From JBGQOJ01 sp052119585 (GTDB lineage Bacteria; Pseudomonadota; Alphaproteobacteria; Rhodobacterales; Rhodobacteraceae), in NCBI RefSeq assembly GCF_052119585.1, contig NZ_JBGQOJ010000001.1:310001-374000 (forward strand): a stretch of 64,000 nucleotides of DNA, read 5' to 3'. A program made the translations under genes and the position numbers. Under the pieces are notes generated by a model, which worked only from the letters and a program-made list of their open reading frames with translations, ran no database searches and was not told the DNA's origin. Positions 55,292 through 63,398 of the stretch are shown piece after piece; position 1 is the first letter of the stretch, and the number at the start of each line of letters is the position of its first letter.

Positions 55292-55311
55292 TCTTCTCGG
55301 TCCAAATACTC
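55292..55311 (-). repeat. Intergenic motif copy H (variant)
   Basis: On the minus strand GAGTATTTGGACCGAGAAGA, just after the 3' end of the PfkB kinase gene. Confidence 0.5.
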
Positions 55312-55323
55312 TGCAACGACGGG

Positions 55324-56319
55324 TTACAGCACGCCTTCTTGGGTGAACAAAGCCTTCAGATCCGCCTCGGCCCGCGCACCGATGTGGCTGATCACCTCGG
55401 AAGCCGCAATACAGCCCATACGCCCGCAGGTTTCCAGATCATGCCCGTGGGTCAGCCCCCACAGGAAGGCACCCGCGAACAGATCCCCTGCCCCTGTGGC
55501 ATCCACGATCTGTGTCGGCAGGGCCGGCGCATGCCAGCATACGCCCCCCGACAGGATATAGGCGCCATTATCGCTGTCGGTGCAGGCGACGATGCCGACC
55601 TCGGCGGCGGCTAGCGCCAACGCTGCATCGAAATCTTCGGTCTGGTACATCGACAGCATTTCGGCGCGGTTGCAGAACAGCAGATCAACGTGGTCCTGTA
55701 TCAGGGTGCGGAAGGCATCGCGGTGACGCCCGACACAGAACGGATCGGACAGCGTCAGCGACACACGGCCACCCGCACCCTTGCAGGCTGCGATTGCCCT
55801 GGCAAAGGCCTCGTGGCTTTCGGGACCGTCAAAGCGGTAGCCCTCGAGATAGATCCAGTCCGCATCGGCGATTTGCGCCTCGTCGATATCCGATGGCTGC
55901 AAAAACTCTGTTACCCCAAGATAGGTGTTCATCGAACGCTCGCCATCCGGCGTCACAACAATGATACAGCGCCCGGTTTCCTGTGCGGCGTCTCTTTTGG
56001 CCATCGGCGTTTCGTAGACCGCCCCCTGCGCCCGCAGGTCATGGGCAAAAATCGCACCCAGTTGGTCATCCTTGACCTTCCCGACATAGGCCGTGCGACC
56101 GCCCAGATGCGCGATACCCGCGATTGTATTTGCGGCAGATCCGCCGCTGATCTCTTTTGCCGGCCCGATCCGCGCATAAAGATCAACGGCGCGGTCCATG
56201 TCGATCAGCTGCATGATGCCTTTCTCGACACCTGCCTCTGCAAGAAATGCATCGGACGCGTGCGCCAGCACGTCGACCATCGCATTGCCGATACCGACAA
56301 CCTGAAACTTTTTCGTCAT
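55324..56319 (-). CDS. PfkB-family carbohydrate/adenosine kinase
   Basis: 331 residues from ATG 56319. PfkB signatures: GGSAANTIAGIAHLGG (about 55-70) and DATGAGDLFAGAFLWGL (about 265-281) with the catalytic base Asp. In Rhodobacterales this form is often called adenosine kinase, but the sugar or nucleoside is uncertain. It overlaps nth by 4 bp, so the two form one operon. Confidence 0.92.
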   Translation of the reverse strand: MTKKFQVVGIGNAMVDVLAHASDAFLAEAGVEKGIMQLIDMDRAVDLYARIGPAKEISGGSAANTIAGIAHLGGRTAYVGKVKDDQLGAIFAHDLRAQGAVYETPMAKRDAAQETGRCIIVVTPDGERSMNTYLGVTEFLQPSDIDEAQIADADWIYLEGYRFDGPESHEAFARAIAACKGAGGRVSLTLSDPFCVGRHRDAFRTLIQDHVDLLFCNRAEMLSMYQTEDFDAALALAAAEVGIVACTDSDNGAYILSGGVCWHAPALPTQIVDATGAGDLFAGAFLWGLTHGHDLETCGRMGCIAASEVISHIGARAEADLKALFTQEGVL

Positions 56320-56960
56320 AAGTTCTTTTCCTCGTATTGGCAGAGATCGCGGATCAAACAGGTTCCGCATAGCGGCTTTCGCGCCTTGCAAACATAGCGT
56401 CCGTGCAAGATCAGCCAGTGGTGCGCATGTTGCTGGAAATCGGCGGGAACATTGTCCTCGATGGCACGTTCGACCACATCGACATCCTTGCCGGGGCAAA
56501 TGCCGGTACGATTCCCGATGCGAAAGATATGGGTGTCAACTGCCTGCGCCGGCACGCCCCACCACATGTTCAGAACGACATTCGCGGTCTTGCGGCCGAC
56601 CCCTGGAAGGCTTTGCAATGCGGCGCGTGAATTGGGCACCTCGCCGTCATATTCCTCGACCAGAATTCGGCTCAGCTTGATGATATTCTTGGCTTTGTTG
56701 CGGAACAGCCCGATCGTCTTGATATGCTCGATCAGCCCAGCCTCGCCCAGATCAAGCATCTTTTGCGGCGTATCGGCGATCTGGAACAGCGTGTGCGTCG
56801 CGCGGTTGACGCCGACATCGGTTGCTTGTGCGGACAGGGCAACCGCCACCAGCAAGGTGAAGGCGTTTGTATGCGCCAGCTCGCCCTTGGGTTCGGGTTC
56901 CTGCGCCTGAAACCGGGAAAAGATCTCGCGCATCATATGATAATCAAGCTGCTTTACCAT
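56316..56960 (-). CDS. nth: Endonuclease III
   Basis: 214 residues from ATG 56960. Helix-hairpin-helix LPGVGRKTANVV holds the catalytic Lys, VDTHIFRIGNRTG the catalytic Asp, and a C-x6-C-x2-C-x5-C cluster near the C-terminus (CKARKPLCGTCLIRDLC) binds the 4Fe-4S. It removes oxidised pyrimidines and nicks abasic sites. First gene of the pair with the PfkB kinase. Confidence 0.97.
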   Translation of the reverse strand: MVKQLDYHMMREIFSRFQAQEPEPKGELAHTNAFTLLVAVALSAQATDVGVNRATHTLFQIADTPQKMLDLGEAGLIEHIKTIGLFRNKAKNIIKLSRILVEEYDGEVPNSRAALQSLPGVGRKTANVVLNMWWGVPAQAVDTHIFRIGNRTGICPGKDVDVVERAIEDNVPADFQQHAHHWLILHGRYVCKARKPLCGTCLIRDLCQYEEKNL

Positions 56961-57120
56961 GCGCGCCCGTATGCAGCGTAAGGCGCTCTGCGGCAAGCCC
57001 ATTAGCACATCGGTTTCGGCGCAAGTTTGACTAAGATTGGCGGCGGACCATGGGGCGGCATTAATGTTTCATTTTCTCTGCTCTGTAATCCTTCACGCAA
57101 ATCGAAGAAGGAGCAGCGAT

Positions 57121-57580
57121 GTCACAGACGCTTGTCCACGGGTATACCGCCAAATCCATGACCCATGACAGCCATCAGACTGCCGGATGGGGCGAACGAT
57201 TATCGTGAACGGGTGGACATGAACGGCGAACTTCTGGGCTATATCTATCTCGTCCACCGTTCTGCCCGCTGCCGCAGTGTTCCCGACAATAACACCAGAT
57301 GACATGACAGAGGCGAATGATCTTGGGCCGACAAATATCGAGGCAATGACCGGTTTCACCGCCGGCACCATGATTACCACACTGGACGGCCTTATACCGG
57401 TCGAATGGTTGCGCGCAGGCGACCGGATCCTGACGCGGGACAGAGGGTTCCAGCCTGTGGCGTAGACGGGCCAGTCGGGAATTCCAGCCTCCGCATGCAC
57501 CGCACGACCGGCATTGAACCCGCAGAAGCCGCGCTACTGCCCGCTACACTTCTCCGGATCACGGCGCGCGATGCGGCATG
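57121..57580 (+). pseudogene. Decayed Hint-domain protein gene
   Basis: An AAGGAG site stands 5 bases before ATG 57121, so the gene once had a good start. Homologous-looking pieces occur in alternating frames: MSQTLVHGYTAKSM (frame 1), NDYRERVDMNGELLGYIYLV (frame 3), then FPTITPDDMTEANDLGP and GFTAGTMITTLDGLIPVEWL (frame 1). The last frame ends at a TAG (57463) where Hint proteins have a Trp (GFQPVAW). Two frameshifts and a nonsense change are visible; further pieces continue to about 57580. Roseobacter Hint proteins often occur as secreted proteins of about 350 residues. Confidence 0.7.
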
Positions 57581-57665
57581 ACAGACGCGCAGAAAGGCGC
57601 AACAATCGGGTCGATCAAGCCTGCGGTATCGCCTATCGTGGCGGGACAAGCAACAGGACAGCGCC

Positions 57666-58514
57666 ATGACCGACACATCCGACCAGGCCTATCATTTCGC
57701 CGTCGTCAAACGCGCGATACAGGTGATCGACGAGACTGAGGGGCAACAACTCTCGCTCGAGGCGCTTGCCGCGAAAATGCAGATGAGCCCGGCGCACTTC
57801 CAGCGCATCTTCAGCCGCTGGGCCGGGGTCTCGCCAAAGCGTTACCAGCAGTATCTGGCGTTGGGCCATGCCAAAACCTTGCTGCGCGACCGCTTCACCA
57901 CCCTCGACACCGCCAACAGTCTCGGGTTGTCGGGCAGCGGCAGGTTACACGATCTGTTTCTGAAGTGGGAGGCAATGAGCCCCGGCGCATTCGCGCGCGG
58001 CGGCGACGGTCTGGGGGTTTCATACGGCTGGTTCGCATCGCCCTTCGGTCCTGCGCTGGCCATGGGCACCGATCACGGCCTTTGCGGGCTGGCGTTCGAA
58101 GGGGACATGGGCAAACCGGAAACATTCGCCGATATGGCCCGCCGCTGGCCCATGGCCACCTTCACCGAAAACCCCGCCGCACTGGCGCCTTGGGTCGATG
58201 CCGCCTTTGGCCGCACCGGCGAGGTGCGGCTGCACATGATCGGTGCGCCCTTCCAGATCAAGGTCTGGGAGGCGCTTTTGTCCGTCCCCTCGGGCCATGT
58301 GACCACCTATGGCGCGATTGCCGGCGCGATAGGATCGCCCAAGGCGGTGCGCGCGGTGGGCACGGCGGTCGGGCGCAATCCGGTAGGCTGGCTGATCCCG
58401 TGCCACCGCGCCCTGCGCAAATCAGGCGCACTTGGCGGCTATCACTGGGGCCTGCCCGTCAAACGGGCAATGCTCGCGTGGGAAGCCGTGCGCGCCGATG
58501 CCGTGACAGCCTAA
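57666..58514 (+). CDS. Ada-like methylated-DNA-cysteine methyltransferase with AraC domain
   Basis: 282 residues. The N-terminal 110 residues are an AraC-type DNA-binding domain (MSPAHFQRIFSRWAGVSPKRY). The C-terminal half is an O6-alkylguanine methyltransferase with PCHR (Cys about 246) and GGYHWG. The Ada N-terminal zinc domain that accepts methyl from phosphotriesters is absent, so the usual methyl-triggered activation cannot occur as in E. coli Ada. It probably repairs alkylated guanine and may regulate. Confidence 0.93.
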   Translation: MTDTSDQAYHFAVVKRAIQVIDETEGQQLSLEALAAKMQMSPAHFQRIFSRWAGVSPKRYQQYLALGHAKTLLRDRFTTLDTANSLGLSGSGRLHDLFLKWEAMSPGAFARGGDGLGVSYGWFASPFGPALAMGTDHGLCGLAFEGDMGKPETFADMARRWPMATFTENPAALAPWVDAAFGRTGEVRLHMIGAPFQIKVWEALLSVPSGHVTTYGAIAGAIGSPKAVRAVGTAVGRNPVGWLIPCHRALRKSGALGGYHWGLPVKRAMLAWEAVRADAVTA

Positions 58515-58555
58515 GGTTGGGCGGAAAGCCGCCGGATAACACATTCGTTGCTTTT

Positions 58556-58580
58556 GGAACCTTTCGCGCCTCTATACGTT
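58556..58580 (+). promoter_or_regulatory. ECF-type promoter upstream of the OmpA lipoprotein
   Basis: GGAAC (58556-58560), 16 bases and CGTT (58577-58580) match the GGAAC-N16-CGTT consensus of alphaproteobacterial ECF/EcfG sigma factors. It sits 45 bp before the gene's ATG. Which sigma factor reads it is unknown. Confidence 0.55.
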
Positions 58581-58625
58581 TATCACCGCACCCGCATCGC
58601 GCGGGAGATAATGAAAGAGGCAGAC

Positions 58626-59294
58626 ATGACACGCATCAAGACAACATTTGTTTTGGCCACCGCAGGCATCTTGGCGCTCAGCGCTTGTACCCCCCCTGAA
58701 AACTACAACCCGAATGACCCGAACCAGCGCACCCGCGAAGGTGCGATTGTTGGCGGCCTGTTCGGTGCGGCCTCTGGTCTGATCGTCGGCGATACCCCCA
58801 AGGAACGCCGCAATGGCGCGCTGATCGGTGCTGCAATCGGTGCAGGAGTCGGCGCCGCAGTGGGCAACAACCTGGACAAGCAAGCAGCAGAACTGCGTCG
58901 CGACATCGGCAATGGCAATGTCAGCATCGTCAACACCGGCAACGAACTGGTCGTGACAATGCCGCAAGACATCCTGTTTGCCACCGACAGCGCGAACCTG
59001 CGCGGCGATCTGCAAGGCGACCTTCGCGCATTGGCGAACAACCTCGACAAGTATCGCGATACCACCATCGACATCGTCGGCCACACCGACAACACAGGTG
59101 CGGCCAGCTACAATCAGGATCTTTCCCAGCGTCGCGCCCAATCTGTCGCTGCGATCCTGATCAGTTCCGGCGTCAACTCGTCGCGCATCCGCGCCTATGG
59201 CCGCGGCGAGGATTCCCCCGTTGCGTCGAACCTGACACCGGATGGCCGCGCGCAAAACCGCCGCGTGGAAATCATCATCCGTCCGATCAGCTAA
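58626..59294 (+). CDS. OmpA-family outer-membrane lipoprotein
   Basis: 222 residues from ATG 58626 (GAGG upstream); a longer frame covers the promoter and is rejected. Lipoprotein signal ending LSAC (Cys about 20). A glycine-zipper region (about 45-85, IVGGLFGAASG... and IGAAIGAGVGAAVG) is followed by an OmpA peptidoglycan-binding domain (about 115-220) with HTDNTGAASYNQDLSQRRA. It tethers the outer membrane to peptidoglycan. A terminator follows. Confidence 0.94.
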   Translation: MTRIKTTFVLATAGILALSACTPPENYNPNDPNQRTREGAIVGGLFGAASGLIVGDTPKERRNGALIGAAIGAGVGAAVGNNLDKQAAELRRDIGNGNVSIVNTGNELVVTMPQDILFATDSANLRGDLQGDLRALANNLDKYRDTTIDIVGHTDNTGAASYNQDLSQRRAQSVAAILISSGVNSSRIRAYGRGEDSPVASNLTPDGRAQNRRVEIIIRPIS

Positions 59295-59314
59295 GTGGCC
59301 GGTTAAGATCGCCA

Positions 59315-59345
59315 AAAAAGACCGGGCCAGTGGTCCGGTCTTTTT
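59315..59345 (+). terminator. Rho-independent terminator after the OmpA lipoprotein
   Basis: AAAAAGACCGG pairs with CCGGTCTTTTT over a 9-base loop, ending in a T-run. Confidence 0.9.
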
Positions 59346-59401
59346 AGTTGTTCCTTCGGCCGCGCGGTCATATATTTTGACCAATCGCAAAGGTCGAACA
59401 C

Positions 59402-60169
59402 ATGCCGTTTCAACGTATTCAATCCGAAAAACTCTCCTCCTCTGTCGTGCGGCAAATCGAATTGCTGATCCTGCGCGGTATTCTTCGCCCGGGGGAACGC
59501 CTGCCGTCGGAACGCGAGCTTTCCGAAAAACTGGGCGTGTCGCGCCCGTCCCTGCGCGAGGCAGTCGCCGATCTTCAGGAACGGGGGCTTCTGGCGACCC
59601 GGGCAGGTGCCGGAATCTACGTCGGTGACGTGCTTGGCTCGGCGTTTTCGGCGGCCCTGATCAAGCTGTTCGCCGCCCATGACGAGGCGGTATTCGACTA
59701 CATTGCCTTTCGCCGCGATCTGGAGGCCCTCGCCGCCGAGCGCGCCGCGCGGCTGGCATCGGACACAGACCTGAAGGTCGTCGACACATTGTTCCGCAAG
59801 ATGGAAGCCGCCCACACAAAGCGAAACCCGGCAGACGAGGCAAAGCTTGACGCCGAATTCCACCTGTCGATCATCGAGGCCAGCCACAACGTTATCATGC
59901 TGCATATGATGCGGTCGATGTTCGAACTTCTGCGCGAAGGCGTATTTTACAACCGTCAGGTCATGTTCAAGCAACGCACCACCCGCGATATGCTTCTGGA
60001 CCAGCACCGCGCAATCAATTCCGCCCTTCAGGCCCGCGATGCTGCCGCCGCACGCGCCGCCGTCGAGGCACATCTGAATTATGTCGAGGCCTCTTTGTCC
60101 GATCAGCAAAAATCAGAGCGTAACGAGGAAATCGCGCGGCAGCGGTTCGAGCACGAACAGTCCCGCTGA
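59402..60169 (+). CDS. GntR/FadR-family regulator (FCD domain)
   Basis: 255 residues. Winged helix-turn-helix at about 8-75 with LPSERELSEKLGVSRPSLREAVADL (in part) and the FCD effector domain at about 85-240 with FHLSIIEASHN. This subfamily includes PdhR, LldR and GlcC. An ACCAAT half-site (59380-59385), the same half-site as in the glcD operator, lies just upstream of its start. It could therefore control itself and, possibly, glcDEF; inference only. Confidence 0.9.
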   Translation: MPFQRIQSEKLSSSVVRQIELLILRGILRPGERLPSERELSEKLGVSRPSLREAVADLQERGLLATRAGAGIYVGDVLGSAFSAALIKLFAAHDEAVFDYIAFRRDLEALAAERAARLASDTDLKVVDTLFRKMEAAHTKRNPADEAKLDAEFHLSIIEASHNVIMLHMMRSMFELLREGVFYNRQVMFKQRTTRDMLLDQHRAINSALQARDAAAARAAVEAHLNYVEASLSDQQKSERNEEIARQRFEHEQSR

Positions 60170-60213
60170 TCCAGAGAACCCGCCGCAGGTCACGTATTTA
60201 TCCCCTGGATATG

Positions 60214-60241
60214 AAAAAACCCGGCCACATCGGGCCGGGTT
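60214..60241 (-). terminator. Terminator of the atp operon
   Basis: On the minus strand the GAACCCGGCC...GGCCGGGTTTTTT stem-loop with a six-T run lies 39 bp after the atpF stop. Confidence 0.9.
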
Positions 60242-60279
60242 CAATTCGTAAAAGAAATCACGGGGTGGCCCGTCATCAC

Positions 60280-60840
60280 TTAATGCAGCTTGGCTTCCAC
60301 ATCGGCAATCGCGGATTCAATCAGGCTGTTGCCATCGGCGGCCGTCATTTGCTTGGCGATCACGTCGCTTGCAGCGGCAATGGCCACGCTGATCGCGGTA
60401 TCGCGAACGTCCTTGATTGCCGCCGCCTTTGCCGAAGCGATCTGCTCCTCGGCTGCGGCCAGACGGCGCACAATCGAGGCTTTCAGATCGGCTTTCGCAA
60501 GCTCGGCAGCGGTCGCCGCCTCCTCTTTCGCAGCTTCGACGATACGCGCGGATTGCTCCTGCACTTCTTTCTGCTTACGTTCGTAAGAGGCCAGAAGCGT
60601 TTGCGCTTCTTCACGCAGGGCCTTTGCTTCGTTCAGATCGTTGCGGATCCCGTCTGCGCGCTTGTCAAGAAGACCGCCAATCAACGACGGAACCTTGAAA
60701 TAGAACAGAACACCGATGAACAAAAGGAACGCAAGCGTGACAACGAAGTTGGTGTTATGCAGCGAGACAAACGGACCGGACGCAGCAGCGGCAGGACCAG
60801 CGATAAGGGCGGGGATAAGGGAAAGCTTGAGGTATTTCAT
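60280..60840 (-). CDS. atpF: F0F1 ATP synthase subunit b
   Basis: 186 residues: a short N-terminal extension, one membrane helix (about 27-47, TNFVVTLAFLLFIGVLFY in part) and a long charged helix that forms the stator stalk. Five bp after the b' gene. The F1 genes (atpHAGDC) are elsewhere, as usual in alphaproteobacteria. Confidence 0.93.
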   Translation of the reverse strand: MKYLKLSLIPALIAGPAAAASGPFVSLHNTNFVVTLAFLLFIGVLFYFKVPSLIGGLLDKRADGIRNDLNEAKALREEAQTLLASYERKQKEVQEQSARIVEAAKEEAATAAELAKADLKASIVRRLAAAEEQIASAKAAAIKDVRDTAISVAIAAASDVIAKQMTAADGNSLIESAIADVEAKLH

Positions 60841-60845
60841 CAGAC

Positions 60846-61400
60846 TTACCCTTTCATCCGTGCAGTCACCGCAGCAGCAATCGTCTTTGCGTCGGCTTTT
60901 CCGCCCAGCGCTGCAACGATGTCTCCAGTCGTGTCGTTTGCCACATCCTTTACCGCAGAAACGGCGCCAGCGCGGATCTCGTTGATCGCTTTTTCCGCTT
61001 CTGCCGCTTTCGCGGCAATCTCGGCGTCGGCATGGGCTGTTGCCTTGTCCAGATCCTTCTGGATCTCGGCTTTGGCCTCTGCCACGATCTTGTGGGCTTC
61101 GGTGCGGGCATCGGCCAGCGCCTGATTATAGGCGGCCTCCGCGTCGACCGCTTTCTGCTTCAGCTCTTCAGCCGCAGAAATATCATTCGTGATTGTCCCC
61201 TGACGCTCTGCCAGAACCGCACCGATGCGCGGAAGCGCAATGCGGGACAAGACAAAGTAGATCACGACAAGCGTGACCAGAAGCCAGAAAATCTGGTTCC
61301 CAAAGGTGCTAACGTCCAGCTGCGGCATCCCTGCGGATTCGGCAGCGTGACCACCAGCTTCTGCAACCTGCGCCGCGCCTTCAACTGTTTCCGTCGCCAT
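60846..61400 (-). CDS. F0F1 ATP synthase subunit b'
   Basis: 184 residues with one membrane helix (about 33-52, FWLLVTLVVIYFVLSRI in part) and a long alanine/lysine/glutamate-rich helix. Its similarity to and pairing with atpF identify it as the b' subunit of photosynthetic-type split stators, typical of Rhodobacterales. Lies 81 bp after atpE. Confidence 0.93.
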   Translation of the reverse strand: MATETVEGAAQVAEAGGHAAESAGMPQLDVSTFGNQIFWLLVTLVVIYFVLSRIALPRIGAVLAERQGTITNDISAAEELKQKAVDAEAAYNQALADARTEAHKIVAEAKAEIQKDLDKATAHADAEIAAKAAEAEKAINEIRAGAVSAVKDVANDTTGDIVAALGGKADAKTIAAAVTARMKG

Positions 61401-61481
61401 GTCGTTCTCCTACAGGAACTTCCGGATACTTCGGGCGGGCCGTCCGGCCCACCCGAGCGTAAGGATTGTGTTCCGTAAGGC

Positions 61482-61718
61482 TTAGACTGCGAACATCAGC
61501 AGCAGAGCGACGAGGAACGAGAAGATCCCCAGAGCTTCTGCAAACGCGATGCCGATGAACAGCGTCGCTGTCTGACCAGCAGCGGCAGATGGGTTGCGCA
61601 GTGCGCCGGACAGGTAGTTGCCAGCAACATTGCCCACACCAACAGCAGCGCCACCCATGCCCATGCATGCCAGACCTGCGCCGATGTATGCGCCCATTTG
61701 TACGATATCGCCTTCCAT
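61482..61718 (-). CDS. atpE: F0F1 ATP synthase subunit c
   Basis: 78 residues, two membrane helices. The first has the Gly-rich packing motif AYIGAGLACMGMGGAAVGVG. The second holds the ion-carrying carboxylate in IAFAEALGIF. The lack of the Gln/Thr/Ser sodium ligands points to proton use. Confidence 0.97.
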   Translation of the reverse strand: MEGDIVQMGAYIGAGLACMGMGGAAVGVGNVAGNYLSGALRNPSAAAGQTATLFIGIAFAEALGIFSFLVALLLMFAV

Positions 61719-61763
61719 AGGTATTCTCCTTACGATGGAATGAGGTAGTTGATTGAACCGACC

Positions 61764-62513
61764 TTAGTGGCCCGGATGCAGCGCATCCTTGAGGTAGACA
61801 CAGGTCAGAATGGTGAACACATAGGCCTGGATGAACGACACCAGAACCTCTAGCCCGTACATCGCGGTGATCGCGACGATGGACAGCGGAGCGATTGCGG
61901 TGATGGCCGCAAAACCCGCGAAAACCTTGATCACGGCGTGACCGGCCATCATGTTACCCGCAAGTCGGATAGAATGGCTGACGGGACGCACGAAATACGA
62001 GATGATCTCGATCAGCGCCAGCACCGGGCGCAAGGGCAGAGGTGCCGATTTGACCCAGAACAGACCCAGGAACTTGGTGCCATTCAGGACAAACCCCAGA
62101 ATGGTGACCGTCAGGAACACCGCCATCGCCAGAACGCCGGTCACGGCGATGTGCGATGTGGTTGTGAACGACATCGGCAGCAGGCCGACAAAGTTCGCGA
62201 AAACGATGAACATGAACAACGTCATGATATAAGGGAAGAACCGCACGCCGTCTTTTCCGGCCACATCCTCGACCATCTTGTAGATGAACCCGTAGGCCAT
62301 CTCTCCGATCGACTGGATCCGCGTCGGAACAATCGCCCGACCGCGGGTGCCCGTAACCAGAAGCAAAACAATCGCCAGAACGGTGATTGCCATCCAAAGG
62401 GTCGCGTTTGTCGGAGTGTACCAGTGAACTTCGTGACCGCCGAACAGGGGGGTCACTACGAACTGGTGCATCGGATCGAAAACCAGACCGCCGCTTGCTT
62501 CTTCAGTTGCCAC
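61764..62513 (-). CDS. atpB: F0F1 ATP synthase subunit a
   Basis: 249 residues, five to six membrane helices. The essential stator Arg is in SHSIRLAGNMMAGH (about 179-192). It forms the proton half-channels against the c-ring. Follows atpI by 5 bp. Confidence 0.97.
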   Translation of the reverse strand: MATEEASGGLVFDPMHQFVVTPLFGGHEVHWYTPTNATLWMAITVLAIVLLLVTGTRGRAIVPTRIQSIGEMAYGFIYKMVEDVAGKDGVRFFPYIMTLFMFIVFANFVGLLPMSFTTTSHIAVTGVLAMAVFLTVTILGFVLNGTKFLGLFWVKSAPLPLRPVLALIEIISYFVRPVSHSIRLAGNMMAGHAVIKVFAGFAAITAIAPLSIVAITAMYGLEVLVSFIQAYVFTILTCVYLKDALHPGH

Positions 62514-62518
62514 GTCGC

Positions 62519-62845
62519 TTACCTCTTGTCATCAGCGGAGGTCTCCGCTTCTTTTTCCGACTGTAGTTCCTTGGCCGTGCGAAGCATAACCTTCACCCCT
62601 GCCGCCAAACCCAGCATTACAAACAGCACCAGAAACAGCGGTATCGTTCCGAACAGAACATCCAACCCGTATCCAATGCCAAACCCGATCCCAAGACCGG
62701 ATACCAGCTCTATCACCATCCGCCATGCCATATTGGCCTGCGAATAATGCTCTTCCGTATGGGGCTTCGGCGCGTTGGCCTTTTTCACCGCCGCGATCTT
62801 CTCTTCAAGCGCCTTCAGACGCTCTTGGTCGAGTGGATCAGCCAC
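62519..62845 (-). CDS. atpI: AtpI/AtpZ-family ATP synthase accessory protein
   Basis: 108 residues starting at GTG 62845 with AAGGGAAG about 7 bases upstream. Two membrane helices (about 45-70 and 75-90, with GLGIGFGIGYGLD) and a coiled-coil N-terminus. It assists c-ring assembly or magnesium supply. First gene of the F0 operon. Confidence 0.9.
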   Translation of the reverse strand: MADPLDQERLKALEEKIAAVKKANAPKPHTEEHYSQANMAWRMVIELVSGLGIGFGIGYGLDVLFGTIPLFLVLFVMLGLAAGVKVMLRTAKELQSEKEAETSADDKR

Positions 62846-62943
62846 AGCAAAACTTCCCTTCGGACAGTTGGGCGGAACCTAGAAACAGCAGCCCCCCGAG
62901 TCAAGCAGGAACAGCAGGGGACGAAATAACGTCAACTTATTGA

Positions 62944-62960
62944 TATTTAATCATTAAATA
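62944..62960. promoter_or_regulatory. AT-rich inverted repeat upstream of the atp operon
   Basis: TATTTAAT-C-ATTAAATA is a perfect 8+1+8 palindrome in the gap between atpI and the divergent arsR gene. It may be a regulator or nucleoid protein site. Confidence 0.3.
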
Positions 62961-63027
62961 CGAGGTGCGACAAGGCGCACAGGCACGGATCAGGCGCCAT
63001 CGCGCCATTCGCTCTCGATTCCGTTAT

Positions 63028-63043
63028 TCAACCAAATGGTTGA
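63028..63043. promoter_or_regulatory. Probable ArsR operator
   Basis: TCAACCA-AA-TGGTTGA is a perfect inverted repeat, of the type used by ArsR-family repressors. It overlaps an upstream in-frame ATG (63036), which argues that translation starts later, at 63075. Confidence 0.6.
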
Positions 63044-63074
63044 CGAACGCCGCACCGCAGGATTTACCCCGCCT

Positions 63075-63398
63075 ATGGCCAATACGCTCGATACCATATT
63101 GTCGGCCCTTGCCGACCCCACACGCCGCGCGATCCTGTCGATGCTGCTGGAAGACGACATGGCCGTCACCGATGTGGCCGAGCCGTTCCAGATGTCGCTT
63201 GCGGCGATATCCAAGCATCTTGCCATTCTGACATCCGCTGGCCTGATCTCGCGCGAAAAGCGCGGGCGGGTGACATGGTGCAAGCTGGAGCCGGAGGCGA
63301 TGCGCGACGCCTCGGTCTGGATGCAGGGCTTCGGGCAATTCGACCGGATGGATCTTGACGCCTTCGAGCGGTTTCTGGACGCCGAACTGGGCGACTAG
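63075..63398 (+). CDS. ArsR-family transcriptional regulator
   Basis: 107 residues from ATG 63075; an upstream ATG at 63036 lies inside the palindromic operator. Winged helix with LADPTRRAILSMLLEDDMAV (about 9-28) and MSLAAISKHLAILTSAGLI, the recognition helix. No cysteine metal-site pattern is seen, so it belongs to the non-metal ArsR group that often precedes SRPBCC genes, although none follows here. The TAG shares CTAG with the convergent transporter stop. Confidence 0.88.
   Translation: MANTLDTILSALADPTRRAILSMLLEDDMAVTDVAEPFQMSLAAISKHLAILTSAGLISREKRGRVTWCKLEPEAMRDASVWMQGFGQFDRMDLDAFERFLDAELGD

Noticed and set aside
57009..57120. tRNA or small RNA gene in the gap before the Hint remnant
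   Set aside because: No cloverleaf or clear hairpin with T-run; the gap reads as an ordinary promoter and leader.
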